DNA of 64,000 nucleotides, taken from the NCBI RefSeq assembly GCF_030372765.1, contig NZ_JAUCMW010000002.1, forward strand, positions 199,285 through 263,284, in the 5' to 3' direction. Each line of letters starts with the position of its first letter. Position 1 is the first letter of the stretch. This stretch comes from Labilibaculum sp. K2S. Its GTDB lineage: Bacteria; Bacteroidota; Bacteroidia; Bacteroidales; Marinifilaceae. A program made the translations under genes and the position numbers. Below, in pieces: positions 51,121-58,145 of this stretch. The notes under the pieces were generated by a model. That model made no database searches, had not been told where the DNA came from, and saw only the letters and a list, made by a program, of their open reading frames with translations.

Positions 51121-51960
51121 ATGAATGAAATAACAGTAGACGAATTAAGAGATATTATTGCGAAAATAATTTCAAGGACTATTGATTTTCATCGTGAATC
51201 CAAAAGTTTAATCAATGAATCATATGTTAAGATTACAGGAAATCCAACGGAAGATGAAATAGATGATTTTATTGTTAGTAATGTACTATATGACCCCGAA
51301 TTAATGGAGCAACTTTTAGACCCTGGATTACTCGGTTTTCAATTTAAAAAAGCAAAAGTAGATACTGCTTGGCTTAAAGAATTTGAAGAAAATACAGTTG
51401 ACTGGAGTAATAATCAAACTTGGCTAGCATCAGATGAACCGTGGTTAATAACAATACCAAATCGAGAACCAGAAGAATCATTAATATGGAAACCAGATAG
51501 TATAATTAAACCAAACTGGCTATCAAATTCACCTTCTTACTTATTGTTAGCTGAAGATTTAATAAGAAAAGGAAAATTATTAAGCCAAATGAATTGGCGG
51601 GATTTCGAAAAATTGATTGCATATTTATTAGAACAAGATGGTTGGGATATTGAATTGACAAAAGCCACTAGGGATGGAGGTGTTGATGTTATTGCCATTA
51701 GAAATGATGAAAATATAGGATTAATAAAATCTGTTTGGCAAGCAAAGAAATATGGATTGAATAATAAGGTTAAACTTCATGAAATAAGAGAATTATCTAC
51801 AGTACGAAATGATGAATTTGCATCCAAAGCTCTTATTGTAACTACAAATTATTTGACAAAAGACGCTATTGATTATATAAAAAGAGATAAGTTTCGACTT
51901 GGATACAAAGATAATGACCAAATGATTGAGTGGATATTAAAAGGGAAAAACGGCTTATAA
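51121..51960 (+). CDS. Mrr-like restriction endonuclease family protein
   Basis: 279 residues. The C-terminal part (about 155-279) is an Mrr_cat-type PD-(D/E)xK nuclease domain: MNWRDFEKLIAYLLEQDGW, TRDGGVDVIAIRND (the Asp), WQAKKYGL (Q-x-K) and ASKALIVTTNYLTKDA. The N-terminal 150 residues are unrecognised. Mrr-like proteins cut modified or foreign DNA or act in DNA metabolism. It stands alone, without methylase or helicase genes, in the accessory stretch, which suggests a defence cassette. AT content is high. Confidence 0.75.
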   Translation: MNEITVDELRDIIAKIISRTIDFHRESKSLINESYVKITGNPTEDEIDDFIVSNVLYDPELMEQLLDPGLLGFQFKKAKVDTAWLKEFEENTVDWSNNQTWLASDEPWLITIPNREPEESLIWKPDSIIKPNWLSNSPSYLLLAEDLIRKGKLLSQMNWRDFEKLIAYLLEQDGWDIELTKATRDGGVDVIAIRNDENIGLIKSVWQAKKYGLNNKVKLHEIRELSTVRNDEFASKALIVTTNYLTKDAIDYIKRDKFRLGYKDNDQMIEWILKGKNGL

Positions 51961-51961
51961 C

Positions 51962-52020
51962 AACTAAGCGTTCGTGTGGCAGGAACTGCCCCGCTAGTGC
52001 GCGATTGTATCGCGTTCCGT
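51962..52020. repeat. Hairpin-rich 3' flank of the Mrr-like gene
   Basis: Two small stems in a row: GGCAG-GAA-CTGCC and CGCGAT-TGT-ATCGCG, in GTGTGGCAGGAACTGCCCCG and GTGCGCGATTGTATCGCGTT. The GC-rich block contrasts with its AT-rich surroundings. It may be a terminator or a recombination site; similar blocks follow accessory genes in other Bacteroidota, from memory. Confidence 0.4.
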
Positions 52021-52065
52021 TAGACTGGAAAAGAAGACAACCATTACCCCGCTATTTAAACACTT

Positions 52066-52107
52066 AATTGAGCAGTTTTATAAGTTTTTAGACAGACTGA
52101 CATTGGC
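52066..52107 (+). repeat. 42-nt direct repeat, copy 1, before the ChaN/EreA-like gene
   Basis: AATTGAGCAGTTTTATAAG, then TTTTTAGACAGACTGACATTGGC. It differs from 53497-53538 at about four positions. Each copy lies just upstream of an accessory gene. Confidence 0.8.
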
Positions 52108-52126
52108 AACAAGCACAAAACGAATT

Positions 52127-53209
52127 ATGAAACAACTAATTATAATTATTTTATTTATTGGAATATCAGGAAAGATATACTCTCAAGATAAATATTTATC
52201 TTATTTACAGGAAAATGATTCTAGTCCCATACAATATCTTGAAAATGTTTTTGAAAAGAAGGACCTTGTTGTATTATGTGAGAGAATGCATCCAGAAATG
52301 ACACAATACGAATTGATTCAGGAAATTATTTCACAAGAATGGTTTATTAATAGAGTAGGTAATTTAATCCTAGAAGTGTCAACCCGTTCTATTCAAAGCG
52401 AATTAGATGATCTTTTAATGTCGGAAAACTTGGATGAAGAAGAGCTCCAAAAACGTTTAATTCATATTTGCAGAAACAATTCAATACATACTCTTTGGTC
52501 TTGTACTAATTTTCACACACTTGTTAAATACATTTATACATTAAATCAAAACTTAAGTAGTACCAAGAAAGTTCGATTAATAGGGGCAGATATAGCATTT
52601 AGTTGGAAAAATATTAAAAATAGGAAGGATTTAAGAAAATTTAAAAAATCGAAAGAGTTTTTAGATCGGGACTTATATATGGGGAATTTTGTGATTGATT
52701 GGTATAAATCCAATAAAAATCATAAAGCTCTAATCGTAATGAATACTCGTCACAGTTATAAAATTATGCACTCAACGGCAAGTGTTATCATGAAAGTTTT
52801 TCCAGAGCAAACAACTAATGTTTTTCTCAACGAAACAACAGTAAATAGACAATTGATTCATGGAGGTAAATGGGACAAAGCCTTTAAAGCGAATAATAAT
52901 AAATCAATTGCATTTGCATTTAAAGGTTCACCATTCGGACAAGATGTTTTTGATCATTACCCTTGGACAAATTGGAAAGCACTTAATATTCATTATTCCG
53001 ATATTTTCGATCATATGATTTTTTATAATCCGCTTGAAAAGATGTATGTGTCAAATGGAGTTGATGGTTTAATAACTCCTGATTTTGAGAAGGAATTAGC
53101 AAGAAGACATAAATACAGATGGTTTAGGAAACCAAAAACATATTTTCAAAGAAAATTAAGAAAAAGCAAATATCAATCTATCAGAGTATCGTATTATAAA
53201 TTAAGATAG
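52127..53209 (+). CDS. Secreted erythromycin-esterase/ChaN-like protein
   Basis: 360 residues from ATG 52127 (a TTG at 52103 lies in the repeat). Signal peptide 1-19. VVLCERMHPEMTQYELIQEI carries an E-x-x-H motif like the GExxH of the EreA/ChaN superfamily, LILEVSTRSIQSEL the following acidic strand, and MNTRHSYKIMHS a second His region. Members hydrolyse macrolides or bind haem; here only the fold is suggested. The C-terminus is strongly basic. The neighbours are accessory, so horizontal gain is likely. Confidence 0.55.
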   Translation: MKQLIIIILFIGISGKIYSQDKYLSYLQENDSSPIQYLENVFEKKDLVVLCERMHPEMTQYELIQEIISQEWFINRVGNLILEVSTRSIQSELDDLLMSENLDEEELQKRLIHICRNNSIHTLWSCTNFHTLVKYIYTLNQNLSSTKKVRLIGADIAFSWKNIKNRKDLRKFKKSKEFLDRDLYMGNFVIDWYKSNKNHKALIVMNTRHSYKIMHSTASVIMKVFPEQTTNVFLNETTVNRQLIHGGKWDKAFKANNNKSIAFAFKGSPFGQDVFDHYPWTNWKALNIHYSDIFDHMIFYNPLEKMYVSNGVDGLITPDFEKELARRHKYRWFRKPKTYFQRKLRKSKYQSIRVSYYKLR

Positions 53210-53227
53210 ACCAATAAACTGCCAGTT

Positions 53228-53494
53228 GCCAGTCGAGTAAGCTAGGGGAATTTCACCCCTAACTTCTCACAGAACCGTACGTGAATCTCTCAATTGGCTT
53301 CGCCGAACTTCGTTTCATACGGCTCTTATTATGCAGTCAATTCAATTTTAGGTTAACTGATAGCCTAATGTCCAATGATAAAATAGATTGGGATAACAAT
53401 TACAGATACGCCTTAACCATCTCACAGCTTTCACTTTGCTGCGTCTAAAGTGTTTGTACTGGTTAAGTATCCTTAAAACCACTATATTTAAAAT
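53228..53494 (-). mobile_element. Decayed 3' end of a group II intron
   Basis: Read on the minus strand: the last 48 codons of an intron-encoded maturase (53494-53348), then a domain V-like element starting GAGCCGTATG (53325) and closing CACGTACGGTTC (to 53272), then a domain VI-like stem AAGTTAGGGG / CCCCTAGCTT (53265-53239) and CTTACTCGACTGG. GAGCCGTATG...GTACGGTTC is the domain V hallmark; the tip of the stem is longer than the canonical 34-nt form. Reverse-transcriptase, 5' domains and intron start are missing. The break lies at the 42-nt repeat (53497). Confidence 0.75.
53348..53494 (-). pseudogene. Truncated C-terminus of a group II intron reverse transcriptase/maturase
   Basis: The open frame has no start codon and ends TAA. 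It reads ILNQYKHFRRSKVKAVRWLR, then RICNCYPNLFYHWTLGYQLT. This matches the usual maturase ending KYKRxxxSxxKAxxWLxxxxxxxPxLFxHW. A stop codon lies directly upstream, at the junction with the direct repeat, so everything before domain X is lost. Confidence 0.75.
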
Positions 53495-53496
53495 TC

Positions 53497-53538
53497 AATT
53501 GAGCAGTTTGATCAGTTTTTAGACAGACTGACGTTGGC
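53497..53538 (+). repeat. 42-nt direct repeat, copy 2, before the GNAT gene
   Basis: AATTGAGCAGTTTGATCAG, then TTTTTAGACAGACTGACGTTGGC. It abuts the broken end of the group II intron and precedes the GNAT gene by 35 bases. Confidence 0.8.
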
Positions 53539-53573
53539 GGTCATTGGGGTATAACGACATACAATAGAACAAA

Positions 53574-54095
53574 ATGGACAAAGTAAAATTTAAAATTAGA
53601 CCTTGGGAAATATCAGACCTAAAAAGTTTAGTTAAGCATGCGAACAATTTAAATATAGCAAAAAACTTGACAACCAAATTTCCTTATCCATACACTGAAA
53701 CAGATGGAAAAGCATTTATTGAGTTTGCTATAAAGGACAATCCAATTCACATATTCACAATTGACATTAATGGAGAAGCTGTTGGTGGAATTGGAATACA
53801 CCCTCAAACTGACATTTTTATAAAAAATGCAGAACTCGGATATTGGTTAGGAGAACCATTTTGGGGACAAGGGATAATAAGTAATGCAATTAAACAAATT
53901 ATTGATTTTGCCTTTACACATTATGATATAGACAGAATTTTTGCAAGAACTTTTGGGACAAATATTGCTTCACAAAAGGTACTTGAAAAAAATAATTTCA
54001 TTTTGGAAGGTAGTTTTAAGAAAGTGCTTTTTAAAAATGGAGAATATTTAGACGAACTAGTTTACGCAATAAGACGAAAAAAAATAAATGAATAA
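53574..54095 (+). CDS. GNAT-family N-acetyltransferase (RimJ/RimL type)
   Basis: 173 residues. FKIRPWEISDLKSLVKHANN at the start, IGIHPQTDIFIKNAELGYWLGEPFWGQGIISNAI with the acetyl-CoA Q/G-x-x-G loop, and IFARTFGTNIASQKVLEKNNF with LEGSFKKVLFKNGEYLDELVYAI are typical of the RimJ/RimL group, which acetylate protein N-termini or small molecules. It is flanked by short TGGCGGT (53536) and ACCGCCA (54103) motifs in inverted orientation, as if it were a gene cassette. Confidence 0.9.
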   Translation: MDKVKFKIRPWEISDLKSLVKHANNLNIAKNLTTKFPYPYTETDGKAFIEFAIKDNPIHIFTIDINGEAVGGIGIHPQTDIFIKNAELGYWLGEPFWGQGIISNAIKQIIDFAFTHYDIDRIFARTFGTNIASQKVLEKNNFILEGSFKKVLFKNGEYLDELVYAIRRKKINE

Positions 54096-54131
54096 ACAAC
54101 GAACCGCCAGAAGTGTGTAAAGGCTATTCCT

Positions 54132-54164
54132 AGGCTTAGACTTTAGTTAAGCCTGACCCTTTTC
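54132..54164 (+). terminator. Possible terminator after the GNAT gene
   Basis: A stem AGGCTTA-G-ACT / AGT-TAAGCCT (one bulge) is followed by GACCCTTTTC. It lies between the convergent GNAT and actE genes. Confidence 0.4.
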
Positions 54165-54198
54165 TTCAAATTTCACGATAACTCATAAGGGGCACGCC

Positions 54199-54765
54199 CT
54201 ACTTTTGTCCTTGCAGATCAACTTTTATGTACTCAATAATTTTCCATCTGTCGGCTTGCTTAACCTGAGCTCCATGAGCACCCATAACCCCAAAACCAAC
54301 GGTTATTACATGAAAAATCTCACCGCGGGGAGTTGTTTTCATCACATCAGTAACCAAACTTCTGGGCTGAAATGGATATTTGCCACTCGTGAACAGATAT
54401 CCTTTTCCATCTCCATTTTCACCATGGCAATGGATGCAATAGATCCCGAAAAGTTTCTTCCCTCTCTGCACATCGGCGACGGTCATTTCGTTGGGATTAA
54501 AAATATTTTTGCCTGCCCAAATCCGTTCTTCGGGTGTTTTTTCAAAATGGTAAGGAATCATTTCTCTGGGAATTGTTCCCTCTGCAGGCAAACGCAAACT
54601 CGACCCGTCTTCGAAATTAGGGTTCGCAGAATATGGTTCAAAAGCACGCGATTGAACCATATCCGGAAAATAGGAATAGCCCGGATGGTTGCGATCTTTA
54701 TCGCAGGATGCCAACAAAACCACAGCTACCAACAAAGCACTACAATAGAATACGAATTTTTGCAT
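54199..54765 (-). CDS. actE: Alternative complex III subunit ActE, monohaem cytochrome c lipoprotein
   Basis: 188 residues. A lipobox (LLASC, Cys21) is followed by DMVQSRAFEPYSANPNFEDG and LRLPAEGTIPREMIPYHFEK, both typical of ActE. The cytochrome c domain has GKKLFGIYCIHCHGENGDGKG (CxxCH) and a Met region GFGVMGAHGAQV. It receives electrons from ActB/ActA and passes them to the oxidase. It is the last gene of the operon here, after actF, whereas ActE usually precedes ActF. Confidence 0.93.
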   Translation of the reverse strand: MQKFVFYCSALLVAVVLLASCDKDRNHPGYSYFPDMVQSRAFEPYSANPNFEDGSSLRLPAEGTIPREMIPYHFEKTPEERIWAGKNIFNPNEMTVADVQRGKKLFGIYCIHCHGENGDGKGYLFTSGKYPFQPRSLVTDVMKTTPRGEIFHVITVGFGVMGAHGAQVKQADRWKIIEYIKVDLQGQK

Positions 54766-54790
54766 AACAATTTCTTTTTGGGGTCATGAA

Positions 54791-55960
54791 TCAGGTTTCG
54801 TAATGAAAACTCTCCTCAAGTAAAGGATCATTTTTACTCAACAGTGGCGCTTTAGCCAAAGAGGTTAAGACAACAAACAAGAAGCCGGCCAGATACAAGC
54901 ACACAAATCCAATTTCGGTTGCTCCAATTTGCGCCGATTTCCCGATTGTTCCCGGAATTACCAGTAAATAAATATTCAACCATTGACCAATCAACACAAC
55001 CACCGCCATAAGCGATAACCATTTTAAATTTCGTTTTGAATCACGGGTCATTAATCCCAGAAATGGAATTACAAAATTAAGAACCAAAATGGTGAAAAAC
55101 AGAATGGTATGATCGTGTAGTCTGGGTGCAAAATAGGCCGTTTCTTCAGGAATGTGACTGTACCAAATCAACAGATATTGAGAGAACCACAAATACATCC
55201 AAAAAATACTGAATGCAAACAGGTATTTTCCCATGTCGTGAATGTGTTCTTTGTTGATGAATTCCAAATGGCCTTTCCATTTCAGGAAAGTGATAAAAAG
55301 AATAATGGCTGCAATGCCAATCTCAAAAAGACCAATAAAAATAAACCATCCGTAAAGGGTGCTGTACCAATGTGCATCAATAGACATTAACCAATCCCAG
55401 CTCATGGTAGAACTAGATACGGCAAAGAAAACCATGAATAAAGCACCCAGTAACTTTCCCTTTTTATAGTATTTGATATCTGTAGATAAATCCTGCTGCA
55501 AGGAATTTTTTCGTAACAAGCGCGTTAACCAAATCCAAACACCAAAATAAACCGCCATTCGGATAAAAAAGAACGGAATATTTAAATAGGCCGCTTTCCC
55601 TTCCAATACAGGATCGTGTAACCCCTCGTGCGACCAATGATAGATATCATGCATACCAAAGTACAAAAGGAACATTAAAATTGCTGATACCGGCAGAAAT
55701 GATGCAAAAGCTTCGGGAATACGCTGCAATGCGGTATGCCATCCTGAATAAGCTATTTTATGCAATGCCTGAAACACGCCTCCAAACAAAGCTATAAATA
55801 GAAAAAACAGGTTGTTAATTAAAATATTTGTCCAAAATCGCTGACCGTTGGGGGCTTCTATTAAATACCCCAGCAGCAGCAATAGAATTCCGAATCCTCC
55901 TGCTGCAAGCAGTGCAATTTGCGTTTTTCGGGAAAATGTATAATTCTTGTCCATCACCAT
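54791..55960 (-). CDS. actF: Alternative complex III subunit ActF, membrane subunit
   Basis: 389 residues with about ten TM helices. It is a short NrfD-like paralogue of ActC (LYFGMHDIYHWSHEGLHDPVL, AVSSSTMSWDWLMSIDAHWYSTLYGWFIF, AHF-less end), matching the quinol:cytochrome c oxidoreductase quinone-binding subunit 2. It is thought to form a proton pathway beside ActC. It starts 14 bases after actD and ends 25 bases before actE. Confidence 0.93.
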   Translation of the reverse strand: MVMDKNYTFSRKTQIALLAAGGFGILLLLLGYLIEAPNGQRFWTNILINNLFFLFIALFGGVFQALHKIAYSGWHTALQRIPEAFASFLPVSAILMFLLYFGMHDIYHWSHEGLHDPVLEGKAAYLNIPFFFIRMAVYFGVWIWLTRLLRKNSLQQDLSTDIKYYKKGKLLGALFMVFFAVSSSTMSWDWLMSIDAHWYSTLYGWFIFIGLFEIGIAAIILFITFLKWKGHLEFINKEHIHDMGKYLFAFSIFWMYLWFSQYLLIWYSHIPEETAYFAPRLHDHTILFFTILVLNFVIPFLGLMTRDSKRNLKWLSLMAVVVLIGQWLNIYLLVIPGTIGKSAQIGATEIGFVCLYLAGFLFVVLTSLAKAPLLSKNDPLLEESFHYET

Positions 55961-55974
55961 ATGGTTTATGCGGT

Positions 55975-56496
55975 TTACAATTCAATCTCCTTAACCTGTA
56001 TGTTCATTGCATCTTCTTTTTCAAGAATCCCTTTCACAACATCATCCTGGTTTCCATCCTCATCCAGATCTACAATAATCACAAAACGATCGTTGGTACT
56101 TCGTTCGTCATGAATCACATTCCTGGCTCCCGGTCCGAGTTTCGAACGAATAAAAAAAGCGATTGCCATTCCAAAAGAGGCAAACAAAACCGTCAGTTCA
56201 AAAGTGATCGGGATAAAGGAAGGAATCGCAAAATGTGGCTTTCCTCCAATAAACAATGGATAGTCGACCGTAAAAGCCCAGGTTTGAAAACCAAAAGCTA
56301 CGGCCAGACCTATTCCCCCACAAATAAATGCGACGGTTGGTAAATTGGATCGTTTGTAGCCCAACGCAGTATCCAATCCATGAACCGGAAAAGGAGTCAA
56401 AACATCCTGAATGGACACATCCTGAGCCCGCAATTCCTTGGCAGCACGAAGAAGATTCTCTTCATCTTCAAAATAGGCTGAAATATATCTTTTCAT
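55975..56496 (-). CDS. actD: Alternative complex III subunit ActD (DUF3341)
   Basis: 173 residues. ISAYFEDEENLLRAAKELRAQD and ILTPFPVHGLDTALGYKRSNLP are the DUF3341/ActD hallmark, followed by two TM helices (about 55-80 and 98-120). It is a small integral subunit of ACIII. The ATGAAAAG start is the end point of a threefold tandem repeat that separates it from actC by 259 bp, unlike the tight spacing elsewhere in this operon. Confidence 0.93.
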   Translation of the reverse strand: MKRYISAYFEDEENLLRAAKELRAQDVSIQDVLTPFPVHGLDTALGYKRSNLPTVAFICGGIGLAVAFGFQTWAFTVDYPLFIGGKPHFAIPSFIPITFELTVLFASFGMAIAFFIRSKLGPGARNVIHDERSTNDRFVIIVDLDEDGNQDDVVKGILEKEDAMNIQVKEIEL

Positions 56497-56759
56497 CTGT
56501 TTATAATTTTTATGCAGTTGTCAGATGGAACTTACCATACAATCATCTCTCTGTGTGTAGAAAGCTTTATAAATGGACGTTTCATCTGTTTATAATTTTT
56601 ATGCAGTTGTCAGATGGAACTTACCATACAATCATCTCCCTGTGTGTAGAAAGCTTTATAAATGGACGTTTCATCTGTTTATAATTTTAAGTTTTTGCCA
56701 CATGGAACTCGCCAAATAGTCATTCTCTTGCGTGAGAACTTTTCTCATGCTCGTTTCAT
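56497..56759 (-). repeat. Three tandem ATG-to-ATG elements between actC and actD
   Basis: On the minus strand, units start at 56759 (85 nt), 56674 (89 nt) and 56585 (89 nt), each with ATGAAACG and ending TTATAAACAG before the next ATGAAA; the last ends at the actD start. Units 2 and 3 differ at one base and both encode MKRPFIKLSTHREMIVW-stop. Unit 1 is diverged (M-K-R-A-stop), and its ATG overlaps the actC stop (ATGA). Shared blocks with 37067 and 49323: ATGAAACGTCCAT, CACACAG-GAGATG, GTTCCAT and AATTATAAACA. Confidence 0.88.
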
Positions 56760-58135
56760 GATAATTCGTTTTCATCCTTATTTGTAAATTTCTCTCCGGA
56801 ACTTTTCATGACCGCCTTCACCTCGGCGATGGCAATAACCGGGAACACCCGAATAAACAATAGGAAACAAGTAAAAAACAAACCTAATGTTCCGATAAAT
56901 ATTCCCACCTCTACAATGGTTGGACTGTACATCGACCAACTTGACGGCAGGTAATCGCGGTGCAAAGAGGTTACAATAATTACAAATCGTTCGAACCACA
57001 TTCCAATGTTGATGAAAATGGAAAGAACAAAGGTAAATGCAAGATTTCGTCTCAGTTTTTTGAACCACAGCAATTGCGGCGAAATCACATTGCAGGTCAT
57101 CATGATTGCATAAGCCCACCAATATGGTCCGGTTGCCCGATTCAGAAATGCATATTGCTCATATTCCACGCCCGAATACCACGCAATAAACAGTTCGGTG
57201 ATGTAGGCAATGCCAACAATCGAACCTGTTGCAATAATAATTTTATTCATCGATTCAACATGGCCAACCGTAATGTAGCTTTCCAGATTTAGTACTTTCC
57301 GCGTAATAATTAACAGAGTCAGCACCATCGCAAAGCCAGAAAATATGGCTCCGGAAACAAAATAGGGTGGGAAAATTGTTGTGTGCCATCCCGGAATTAC
57401 CGAAGTGGCAAAATCGGCACTTACAATACTGTGAACCGAAAGTACAAGCGGCGCAGCCAATCCTGCCAATACCAAACTCATGGTTTCGTGCCTGCTCCAG
57501 TGTCTGGCAGATCCTGTCCATCCAAAACTTAAAAATCCGTAAACCGCTTTCTTAAATTTTGATTTCACTTTGTCGCGAATGGTTCCAATATCAGGTATTA
57601 AACCAACATACCAAAATAGAAGCGAAACACTAAAATAAGTACTGATGGCAAATACATCCCACAGCAGTGGTGAGTTGAAATTTACCCAAAGACCACGCGT
57701 ATTTGGATAAGGAAACACAAAGAATGCAAGTAGTGGACGTCCCATATGAATTAAGGGAAACAAACCGGCACACATTACAGCAAAAAGAGTCATTGCCTCG
57801 GCCGATCGATTGATACTCGTTCTCCATTTCTGACGAAACAGCAGTAATATGGCCGAAATAAATGTACCTGCATGACCGATTCCTACCCACCACACAAAGT
57901 TGGTAATTCCCCAACCCCATCCTATGGTTTTGTTCAATCCCCATGTTCCGATTCCCTGCCAAATTGTCCAGCCCATCATGGCCAAACCAAAAAACAATGC
58001 GGCTATCGTAATTGTTATTCCAACGTACCAGGCTTTTCCCGCTTTCCCCTCAATTGGAGCAGAAATCTCATCGGTGATCTGTTGATACGTTTTTTTTCCC
58101 GTGATTAATGGTTCACGAATTGGCGACACATACAT
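56756..58135 (-). CDS. actC: Alternative complex III subunit ActC, NrfD-type quinol-binding subunit
   Basis: 459 residues with about ten TM helices. The start (REPLITGKKTYQQITDEI) and WGWGITNFVWWVGIGHAGTFISAILLLFRQKWRTSINRSAEAMTLFAV are typical ActC features; WWAYAIMMTCNVISPQLLWF follows in the second half. The conserved His/Asp residues in the helix bundle are thought to bind menaquinol and move protons. It starts ten bases after actB. Confidence 0.95.
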   Translation of the reverse strand: MYVSPIREPLITGKKTYQQITDEISAPIEGKAGKAWYVGITITIAALFFGLAMMGWTIWQGIGTWGLNKTIGWGWGITNFVWWVGIGHAGTFISAILLLFRQKWRTSINRSAEAMTLFAVMCAGLFPLIHMGRPLLAFFVFPYPNTRGLWVNFNSPLLWDVFAISTYFSVSLLFWYVGLIPDIGTIRDKVKSKFKKAVYGFLSFGWTGSARHWSRHETMSLVLAGLAAPLVLSVHSIVSADFATSVIPGWHTTIFPPYFVSGAIFSGFAMVLTLLIITRKVLNLESYITVGHVESMNKIIIATGSIVGIAYITELFIAWYSGVEYEQYAFLNRATGPYWWAYAIMMTCNVISPQLLWFKKLRRNLAFTFVLSIFINIGMWFERFVIIVTSLHRDYLPSSWSMYSPTIVEVGIFIGTLGLFFTCFLLFIRVFPVIAIAEVKAVMKSSGEKFTNKDENELS

Positions 58136-58145
58136 AAGCGTGGTT

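Noticed and set aside
51960..52030. Hairpin block after the Mrr-like gene considered as an integron attC site.
   Set aside because: GTTAGAC at the right end fits GTTRRRY, but no matching RYYYAAC lies at the left end, and no integrase is visible.
55828..56343. 171-codon ORF on the plus strand opposite actD and actF.
   Set aside because: It is a shadow of two well-supported minus-strand genes.
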